Source of the DNA: Candidatus Hodarchaeota archaeon
Lineage (GTDB): Archaea; Asgardarchaeota; Heimdallarchaeia; Hodarchaeales; Hodarchaeaceae
Length of the DNA: 6,813 bases
Assembly (NCBI GenBank): GCA_016840305.1
Contig: JAEOSP010000299.1
Location: 1 to 6,813, forward strand
Direction: 5' to 3'
The first letter of the stretch is position 1; each line of letters opens with the position of its first letter. Positions 1 through 5,396 of the stretch are shown in pieces. Below the pieces are notes generated by a model. That model was not told the DNA's origin. It saw nothing but the letters and a program-made list of their open reading frames with translations, and searched no databases. The position numbers and the translations under genes are program-made.

Positions 1-984
1 AAACACATAATTTACAACGATTTTGATGGAGCTCTGAATATTTTTCCAATAGACCTGGATAAAGATGGTGATATTGATATATTGGGTTCTGCACACTCTG
101 CAGATGAGATTGCTTGGTTTGAAAATACCGACCTCGTCTTCACGAAGCACAGTATAATGACGGAATATCAAGGAGCTTATACAATAAAAGCATGTGATTT
201 GGATAATGATGGTGATATAGACATATTTAGTACCGGAAATTCTGCTAAAAAAGTGACGTGGTGGGAAAATGATGGGGATGAAAATTTTACAGAAAATACA
301 ATATCAACAAACTTCTACGATGCTACTTTTGCTTTTTCAACTGATATGGATGGAGATAATGATTTGGACCTGATAACAACATCAATTGGTGGTGAAAATA
401 TTTCTTGGTGGGAAAATGATGGAAATAAGCAATTTTTTGAACATATAATTGTTTCAGGATACTATGGAGCTCATTCAGGTTATCCATGTGATCTTGATAA
501 GGATTCTGATGTTGATATTATTGCTGCATCACTAGCAGGAACAATAGACTGGTTTGAAAATATTGGTAATCAATCTTTTGTACAACATCGACTCTCCAAT
601 ACTCATCACATATCTGTAGATGCATTTCCTTCTGATATAGATAATGATCAAGATATAGACATTATAGGAGTATCTCAAGGGGATACAAAGGTTAGTTGGT
701 TTGAACATATGGGAAAAAGTAGTACATTATTCATAGAACACATTATTTCCTCTAATTTTCAGGGTGCTCGTTGTTATGCAGCTGATTTAGATAATGATGA
801 TGATTCTGATGTCATTGTTTCTAGCAATGCTGAGGGACAGATTAAAGTGTGGATAACAGAAGTACCAAGTAAAAATGCAGTTTCATCAGCAATTTTTCTC
901 TTTGAAAGTATTTTCATTGTACTATTTCTTGGTACTGTGAGAAAGAAGAAAGATAATCGTCCCTGCCAATCAAAGCTACAGTAA
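1..984 (+). CDS. VCBS/FG-GAP-like beta-propeller surface protein, C-terminal membrane anchor (5' partial)
   Basis: The frame is open from the first base and already encodes repeat sequence there, so the gene starts upstream of the window; the TTG at 82 is an internal Leu codon. Six repeats of 48-50 residues are visible, each with a WFEN/WWEN-type strand, an F-x-x-H-x-I strand and an Asp-rich loop such as DLDKDGDIDI. Such loops bind calcium in VCBS/FG-GAP propellers, which usually act outside the cell in adhesion or carbohydrate binding. After the last repeat, a hydrophobic helix (about nt 880-939) is followed by RKKK, which suggests a single membrane anchor with the propeller outside and a short basic tail inside. 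Any signal peptide would lie off the window. The ligand is unknown. The next gene is 130 nt downstream and unrelated, so co-function is not implied. The family call is solid; the role is inferred. Confidence 0.88.
   Translation, partial: KHIIYNDFDGALNIFPIDLDKDGDIDILGSAHSADEIAWFENTDLVFTKHSIMTEYQGAYTIKACDLDNDGDIDIFSTGNSAKKVTWWENDGDENFTENTISTNFYDATFAFSTDMDGDNDLDLITTSIGGENISWWENDGNKQFFEHIIVSGYYGAHSGYPCDLDKDSDVDIIAASLAGTIDWFENIGNQSFVQHRLSNTHHISVDAFPSDIDNDQDIDIIGVSQGDTKVSWFEHMGKSSTLFIEHIISSNFQGARCYAADLDNDDDSDVIVSSNAEGQIKVWITEVPSKNAVSSAIFLFESIFIVLFLGTVRKKKDNRPCQSKLQ
52..813 (+). repeat. six in-frame tandem protein repeats (Asp-rich calcium loops)
   Basis: The loop codons begin at nt 52, 196, 343, 490, 634 and 784, a period of 144-150 nt. 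In order the loops read DLDKDGDIDI, DLDNDGDIDI, DMDGDNDLDL, DLDKDSDVDI, DIDNDQDIDI and DLDNDDDSDV. Only the first two keep the usual central Gly; the acidic ligand positions persist throughout. The units have diverged in sequence, so this is an old protein-level repeat and not a recent DNA tandem duplication. More units probably lie upstream of the window. Confidence 0.85.
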
Positions 985-1103
985 TTAAGTTGTTTCTGAG
1001 AAATTACGTCGTTCTCTTAAACAATAAAACTGTCATTAGGACAACAGGAAAAATTAAGAGATTAATTCAGTAAAATCAGTTATCAAAATAATAATTCGAT
1101 TTT

Positions 1104-1108
1104 GAGGT
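1104..1108 (+). promoter_or_regulatory. Shine-Dalgarno site of the HIT gene
   Basis: GAGGT lies 6 nt before the ATG at 1115 and matches the archaeal/bacterial GGAGGTGA consensus. It supports this start, which also places the CxxC zinc motif at the usual distance from the N-terminus. Confidence 0.6.
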
Positions 1109-1114
1109 AGAGAC

Positions 1115-1528
1115 ATGGACGAATGCATTTTTTGTAAAATCATTGCAGGAGAAATTCCTAGTATTAAACTGTATGAAGATGAAAAGACCATTGCTTTTTT
1201 AGATATTTATCCTATTGCTAAAGGACATACTTTAATTATTCCTAAGAATCATTCAGCGACTTTATACGATATATCTATCGAGGATGCAGAAGCAGTAGGT
1301 GCAACGGTAAGTCGCGTGGCAAAGGCTGTAAAGAAAGTCCTTAAATGTGATGGGGTTAATGTTTATCAAGGAAATGAAAGAGTTGCTATGCAGGAAATTT
1401 TTCATGTCCATTTTCATGTAATTCCCCGATTTGAAAATGATGGAATTGTACTTATAGCCCAAAAAAGTGAGCTAAAGGAAGATCCTGAGATAACCTCAAA
1501 ATTAAAGGAAGCCTTGAAGTCAATATAA
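1115..1528 (+). CDS. HIT-family (histidine triad) nucleotide hydrolase/transferase
   Basis: A complete 137-residue protein, the normal length for the HINT/Fhit-like HIT family. These cytosolic proteins hydrolyse or transfer nucleoside monophosphates from substrates such as AMP-lysine, phosphoramidates or dinucleoside polyphosphates. The N-terminus MDECIFCKIIAGEIPS is the classic HIT start, with C4 and C7 of the zinc-binding CxxC; H46 and H97 are the likely other zinc ligands. The histidine triad is H97-V-H99-F-H101-V-I, followed by PRF, with H99 the expected nucleophile. YPIAKGHTLIIPKNH (residues 32-46) is the conserved core loop. The usual G-Q before the triad is M-Q here (M92-Q93), a small deviation. 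A GAGGT site 6 nt upstream supports the start. The gene seems to stand alone, 130 nt after the propeller gene and 162 nt before the OFOR operon. The natural substrate cannot be told from sequence. Confidence 0.95.
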   Translation: MDECIFCKIIAGEIPSIKLYEDEKTIAFLDIYPIAKGHTLIIPKNHSATLYDISIEDAEAVGATVSRVAKAVKKVLKCDGVNVYQGNERVAMQEIFHVHFHVIPRFENDGIVLIAQKSELKEDPEITSKLKEALKSI

Positions 1529-1565
1529 GGATCAATGGTATTAATATGGGTATTGTGTAATTGAA

Positions 1566-1577
1566 TTTTTGATTTTT
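1566..1577 (+). terminator. T-rich tract, candidate terminator of the HIT gene
   Basis: Two T5 runs (1566-1570 and 1573-1577) start 38 nt after the HIT stop codon. Archaeal RNA polymerase commonly terminates at such U-rich tracts without a hairpin. There is no convincing GC stem upstream, so this is not a bacterial intrinsic terminator. Confidence 0.35.
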
Positions 1578-1579
1578 AC

Positions 1580-1597
1580 AAAAAAATAAATAAAAAG
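1580..1597 (+). promoter_or_regulatory. A/T-rich TATA-like element, candidate promoter of the OFOR operon
   Basis: An A-run followed by ATAAATAAAAAG is the most TATA/BRE-like stretch in the 162-nt gap before the operon. Initiation about 25 nt downstream would give a leader of roughly 70-80 nt. That leader holds a weak inverted repeat, ATATC (1601-1605) with GATAT (1615-1619). Background AT content is high, so this is only a candidate. Confidence 0.25.
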
Positions 1598-1690
1598 GCA
1601 ATATCTAACTAGGGGATATCATTTGACAAAATCCACAGATACTTTCAATACCAACCTAAAGTAGTTTCTCTGGTAAGTAAGGTAGAAATC

Positions 1691-3418
1691 ATGACATCTG
1701 AATCAAAGAAATCCATATCAATAGTCCTAGTAGGGGCTGCTGGGCAAGGAATTGCAACAGTCGAGTCACTATTAACAAAAGTACTAAAGGAATCGGGTCT
1801 TCATGTATTTTCAACATCTGAATTTATGTCTCGAGTTAGAGGTGGAACTAATTCAACTACGATCAGAGTATCAACAGAAAGAGTACGAGCATATTGTGAT
1901 AAAATTGATATCCTTATTCCTTTTAGTAAGGAAGCTATTTCACATGTCCAAGATCGATTGACGAAGTCATCCTGTATTATTGGTGATAAAAAACTCTTTG
2001 AAAATGAACCATTAGCGACATCTCACCTATTCATTGATACATCTTATGAAAAAGTTGCACTAGACATTGGGAATCGTGTTTATTCAAATAGCGTTGCAGT
2101 AGGCTTACTTGCAGGGCTTTTTCGGACTGATCGCAAGCTTATTGAGGATTTATTGACAAATCGTTTTCATAAAAAGGGTTCTGAAATAGTTAGTAAAAAT
2201 GTAGATGCCGCTAATCGTGGTTGTGACTTGGCAGATGAGTATATTGCTAATAACCAGATACCTTTAGATCTCGAGTTCACAAAAGAAAATACAGTTTCTT
2301 CAGAGTTATATATGAATGGAAGAGATGCCATTGCTCTTGGAGCAATAGCAGGAGGGTGTAACTATGTAATTTTCTATCCCATGGCACCTTCTACGGGTAT
2401 TGGAACGTTTTTGGCACTAAACCGTTTGGATTTCGGAATTATAAGTGATCAGACGGAGGACGAAATAAGCGCAGTTAACAAAGCCTTTGGAGCTTGGTAT
2501 GCTGGTGGGAGGGCGTTAGTTACCACTTCTGGAGGTGGGTTTGCATTGATGACCGAGGGAATTAGTTTAGCAGGCATAACGGAGATGCCATTAGTCATAC
2601 ATCTAGGACAACGTCCTGGTCCTGCAACAGGAATGCCAACAAGAACAGAGCAGGGTGATTTAGAATTGGCATTATATGCGGGTCACGGTGACTTCCCACG
2701 TGTAATATACGCTCCAGGAACGTTGAAAGAAGCGTTTAAACTAACACAAATGGCGTTTAATGTTGCTACTGAATGGCAAGTGGTTGTAATTATACTGACT
2801 GATCATTATTTCATTAACTCAAGCTATAATCTTCCCTCCTTAGATCATGAGAATCTCAGTATTAACAAATCAATAGTTGAAACCGATGAAGGTTATCAAC
2901 GATATACTATTACTCCGAATGGAATCTCTCCTAGAGGTATTCCAGGTTATGGAAAAGGAACCGTACGTGTTGATAGCCATACGCATACAGAAGATAGTCA
3001 GATAACAGAAAATCCAGTTATTAGGACACAAATGGTGGAAAAACGTTTAAATAAACTGAAAGGATTAACAAATAATGCTCTAAAACCAAAATTACAGGGA
3101 ACTAGTGAGTTCCAAACTTTGGTCGTTAGTTGGGGAAGTACATATCATTTGATACAAGAAGCATTGAAAAATTCGGTTTTTGACTCAAAAAAGGTTGCTC
3201 ATCTTCATTTTTCACAAGTATATCCAGTGCATAAATCAGCGAAGGAATTTCTCCGTAAAGCAAACAAAGTAGTCATTGTAGAGAATAATGCAACAGGACA
3301 GTTTAGTAAAGTCATATTATTGGAAACAGGGATTCAGATTAAAGATAAAATCCTTAAATTTACGGGATATCCATTTTCTGTGGAAGAGCTGGTAAAGAAA
3401 CTGGAGGACGTGGTGTAA
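1691..3418 (+). CDS. korA: 2-oxoacid:ferredoxin oxidoreductase, fused gamma-alpha subunit (KorA-like)
   Basis: This family oxidatively decarboxylates 2-oxo acids with CoA, giving acyl-CoA, CO2 and reduced ferredoxin, together with a TPP-binding beta subunit. Residues 1-185 form the gamma domain, with GAAGQG at 15-20 and SRVRGG at 47-52. About 200-385 form the alpha pyrimidine-binding domain: FYPMAPST (228-235), the QTEDEI segment (254-259) with a conserved Glu, TTSGGGF, and RPGPATGMPTRTEQGDL (308-324). SPRGIPGY (413-420) and VENNATGQF (530-538) belong to the C-terminal part. The 575-residue length fits archaeal gamma-alpha fusions. The motif usually written YPITP is YPMAP (229-233), so the substrate-contacting Thr is Ala232. 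No ferredoxin-like 4Fe-4S domain is present. The start is supported by AAGGT (1679-1683), 7 nt before the ATG. The beta-subunit gene follows after 3 nt. The family is certain; the substrate (2-oxoglutarate, branched-chain, aryl or other) is not. Confidence 0.93.
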   Translation: MTSESKKSISIVLVGAAGQGIATVESLLTKVLKESGLHVFSTSEFMSRVRGGTNSTTIRVSTERVRAYCDKIDILIPFSKEAISHVQDRLTKSSCIIGDKKLFENEPLATSHLFIDTSYEKVALDIGNRVYSNSVAVGLLAGLFRTDRKLIEDLLTNRFHKKGSEIVSKNVDAANRGCDLADEYIANNQIPLDLEFTKENTVSSELYMNGRDAIALGAIAGGCNYVIFYPMAPSTGIGTFLALNRLDFGIISDQTEDEISAVNKAFGAWYAGGRALVTTSGGGFALMTEGISLAGITEMPLVIHLGQRPGPATGMPTRTEQGDLELALYAGHGDFPRVIYAPGTLKEAFKLTQMAFNVATEWQVVVIILTDHYFINSSYNLPSLDHENLSINKSIVETDEGYQRYTITPNGISPRGIPGYGKGTVRVDSHTHTEDSQITENPVIRTQMVEKRLNKLKGLTNNALKPKLQGTSEFQTLVVSWGSTYHLIQEALKNSVFDSKKVAHLHFSQVYPVHKSAKEFLRKANKVVIVENNATGQFSKVILLETGIQIKDKILKFTGYPFSVEELVKKLEDVV

Positions 3419-3421
3419 AGA

Positions 3422-4279
3422 ATGGTAAAACCTTCAGATTTTGATCAGAATGTAGAAATTCACTGGTGTCCAGGATGTGGAAATTTTCCATCCTTGAAAA
3501 TCTTGAAAGAAACGATGGCTGATCTTGGATTGTCCCCTAAAGATGTAGCAATTATTACAGGCATAGGTCAAGCTGGGAAATTTAGTCATTTCCTTAAAGG
3601 AAATATGATTAATGGATTACATGGACGATACTTATCTAATGCTTTAGCTATCAAAGCAGCGAACCCGACTTTGACTGTGTTCGCCCTCAGCGGTGATGGG
3701 TGCACTTACTCTGAGGGAGGGAATCATTTTCTGCATACTATCAGGTATAATCCTGAAATCGTGAACATTGTACACAATAATTCTGTGTATGGATTGACTA
3801 AAGGGCAAGCTTCTCCAACAAGTCAGTTGGGGCGAGTAACTGGGGTACAAACTTTAGGTGTATATAATACCCCATTTAACCCACTAGCAGTCGCAATAGC
3901 TCAAAATGCTTCATTTGTAGCAAGAGCTTTTGTTGGAAATGCAGAAGAAACAAAAAAGATATTAAAAAAGGCAGTGGCTCATAAAGGGTATGCATTCATA
4001 GATATTTTCTCCCCATGTGTTAGTTTTAATAGGATCAACACCTACCAGTGGTACCGTGACAACACATACTATCTAGAGGATGATTATGATCCCTATGATC
4101 AGAATGAAGCACTTAGAAGAGCTTTAGAACAGAAAAAACTTCCATTAGGAGTTTTCTATATTAACGAAAGACCAACTTACAATGAGAATATTCAGATATA
4201 CAAGAAAGATAAACGTCCATTATGGCAAAGGGATTTAAATAAAGAAAAACTTACAGAACTAATCAATAAATTTAGATAG
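3422..4279 (+). CDS. korB: 2-oxoacid:ferredoxin oxidoreductase, TPP-binding beta subunit (KorB-like)
   Basis: The catalytic partner of the upstream gamma-alpha subunit; it holds TPP and normally one 4Fe-4S cluster that passes electrons to ferredoxin. WCPGCGNF (15-22) carries cluster Cys C16 and C19. The TPP motif is GDG (91-93) with HNN (118-120), followed by YGLTKGQASPTS. FSPCVSFN (196-203) gives C199, equivalent to the fourth cluster Cys. The third cluster Cys, expected in the V-S-G-I-G-C segment, is Gln50 in ITGIGQAGK; the Lys three residues later (K53) is kept. The usual GDGD is GDGC, adding C94 beside the TPP site. The 285-residue length is normal. The gene starts 3 nt after the fused subunit; GGAGG (3403-3407) and GGTG (3412-3415) inside the end of that gene can serve as ribosome sites. 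My recollection is that a GIGQAxK form marks a branch of this family, so the Gln is more likely a subfamily trait than damage. Confidence 0.93.
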   Translation: MVKPSDFDQNVEIHWCPGCGNFPSLKILKETMADLGLSPKDVAIITGIGQAGKFSHFLKGNMINGLHGRYLSNALAIKAANPTLTVFALSGDGCTYSEGGNHFLHTIRYNPEIVNIVHNNSVYGLTKGQASPTSQLGRVTGVQTLGVYNTPFNPLAVAIAQNASFVARAFVGNAEETKKILKKAVAHKGYAFIDIFSPCVSFNRINTYQWYRDNTYYLEDDYDPYDQNEALRRALEQKKLPLGVFYINERPTYNENIQIYKKDKRPLWQRDLNKEKLTELINKFR

Positions 4280-4290
4280 ATATGATAGAA

Positions 4291-4297
4291 AGAAGGA
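4291..4297 (+). promoter_or_regulatory. Shine-Dalgarno site choosing the ATG at 4306
   Basis: AGAAGGA lies 8 nt before the ATG at 4306. The earlier in-frame ATG at 4282 is 2 nt past the beta-subunit stop and has no comparable purine-rich site, so the later start is preferred. Confidence 0.5.
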
Positions 4298-4305
4298 TAA
4301 GCAAA

Positions 4306-5373
4306 ATGAAAGAAAGGTTGACTTTAGAAGATGTAAGAGATGCCGCACGAGAAAAATTAAAGGCAGCTAAGGTTTGTATGGTCTACAAAGATTGTGATGG
4401 AGGGCCCACAAGATTTTGCCAAGGAAACCATTATGGAAGACCATTAGGATTTGGAGGAATTGGGTCAGGAGCATCATTCAATAATAATTGGCTTGCTTTA
4501 AGAGAAATAACACTAAAAATGAAGTTAGTTGGAGAACGTATCAAACCAAACACAATATTTAATTTTTTTGGCAAGGAATTATCGATGCCGATAATGGCTG
4601 CTTCAGTCACGGGTGTTAATTCTTTTGGGGGAGATTCTGTTATCACAGAAAAGGAGTTCTGTAGAGCTGTAATTCAGGGTTGTCGTGACGCAGAAACAAT
4701 TGGTTGGCGTGGAGATACCTATACATACTCAATAGAATCTTCTTATGGACTAGATGCAATTGCAGAAGCAAATGCTGGCGGGGTGAAGATTGTTAAACCT
4801 CGTGAACAAGAAGTGATAAAACAATTCTTTGATAAAGCGTTAACATGCAACGCTACTGCGGTTGGGGTTGATACGGATGGAGCAGGTAGCTATATGATGA
4901 CAATACACAACAAACCTGTATTCCGAAAGACTCCCGAGGATATTCGAGAACTCGTAGAGTCAACCTCTCTTCCCGTTATTATAAAGGGAATTATGTGTCC
5001 AGAAGATGCAATTGCAGCTGTAGAAGCAGGCGCCTCAGCAGTCGTTGTTTCAAACCATGGCGGAAGGGTACTTGACCATACTCCAGGAACTGCCGAAGTA
5101 TTACCAGAGATAGTTGAAGTCTTAAAAGAATTAGAAACTATGATCATTGTAGATGGAGGAATACGTACTGGATATGATGTCTTAAAGATGCTTGCTTTAG
5201 GAGCCGATGCTTGCCTTGTTGGGCGTGATATTGTTAGGGCTGCAGTTGGTGGTGGCGCTGAAGGTGTCAAGCTACAAATGGAGTATTTACAGAAAACTCT
5301 TGCTAAGGCTATGTTGATGACAGGTTGCGCGACTTTGGCAGATATCACTCTTGATGCTTTGGAAATCTACTAG
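4306..5373 (+). CDS. FMN-dependent alpha-hydroxy-acid dehydrogenase-like protein
   Basis: A TIM-barrel flavoprotein of the lactate/glycolate oxidase superfamily (355 residues), expected to oxidise a 2-hydroxy acid to a 2-oxo acid using FMN. Numbered from the ATG at 4306, the sequence shows PIMAASVTG (95-103), VGVDTDGAG (186-194) with the likely catalytic Asp189, IKGIM (226-230) with K227, SNHGGR (249-254) with the proton-abstracting His251 and substrate-binding Arg254, DGGIRTGYDVLKMLALGADA (283-302) and VGR (305-307), the FMN phosphate site. The N-terminus has three Cys (C24, C30, C38), recalling the Cys-rich start of anaerobe members of this family. The two active-site Tyr and second Arg of plant glycolate oxidase are not recognisable, so lactate or glycolate cannot be assumed. 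As the last operon gene it could feed 2-oxo acid to the OFOR. The ATG at 4282 would add eight residues (MIERRISK). Type 2 isopentenyl isomerase is a less likely alternative. Confidence 0.87.
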   Translation: MKERLTLEDVRDAAREKLKAAKVCMVYKDCDGGPTRFCQGNHYGRPLGFGGIGSGASFNNNWLALREITLKMKLVGERIKPNTIFNFFGKELSMPIMAASVTGVNSFGGDSVITEKEFCRAVIQGCRDAETIGWRGDTYTYSIESSYGLDAIAEANAGGVKIVKPREQEVIKQFFDKALTCNATAVGVDTDGAGSYMMTIHNKPVFRKTPEDIRELVESTSLPVIIKGIMCPEDAIAAVEAGASAVVVSNHGGRVLDHTPGTAEVLPEIVEVLKELETMIIVDGGIRTGYDVLKMLALGADACLVGRDIVRAAVGGGAEGVKLQMEYLQKTLAKAMLMTGCATLADITLDALEIY

Positions 5374-5379
5374 GTATCA

Positions 5380-5396
5380 TTCTTTCTGTTTATTTT
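5380..5396 (+). terminator. pyrimidine-rich candidate terminator after the operon
   Basis: TTCTTTCTGTTTATTTT begins 7 nt past the stop of the FMN gene and overlaps the 3' end of the convergent M20 gene. It is the only U-rich stretch near the end of the rightward operon. There is no hairpin. The opposite strand shows no matching U-rich tract just past the M20 stop. Confidence 0.35.

Noticed and set aside
82..84. TTG as the start of the repeat protein
   Set aside because: In-frame repeat sequence, including a complete calcium loop, lies upstream of it and the frame is open to base 1.
998..1016. Hairpin GAGAA/TTCTC after the repeat-protein gene
   Set aside because: A 5-bp stem with a 9-nt loop and no following T-run; too weak to call a terminator.
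1047..1096. TATA-like stretches upstream of the HIT gene
   Set aside because: Several A/T-rich options exist and none stands out from the AT-rich background.
4282..4305. Earlier ATG at 4282 as the start of the FMN gene
   Set aside because: It has no ribosome site, while the ATG at 4306 has AGAAGGA 8 nt upstream; the eight extra residues show no family similarity. It remains possible.
4890..5348. 152-codon open frame on the minus strand
   Set aside because: It is fully antisense to the conserved FMN-binding core and has no recognisable domain; its composition reflects the opposite gene.
4306..5373. Type 2 isopentenyl-diphosphate isomerase or inosine-monophosphate dehydrogenase
   Set aside because: The SNHGGR motif with DHTPGTAEVLPEI is characteristic of alpha-hydroxy-acid dehydrogenases, and motifs of those other families are not seen.
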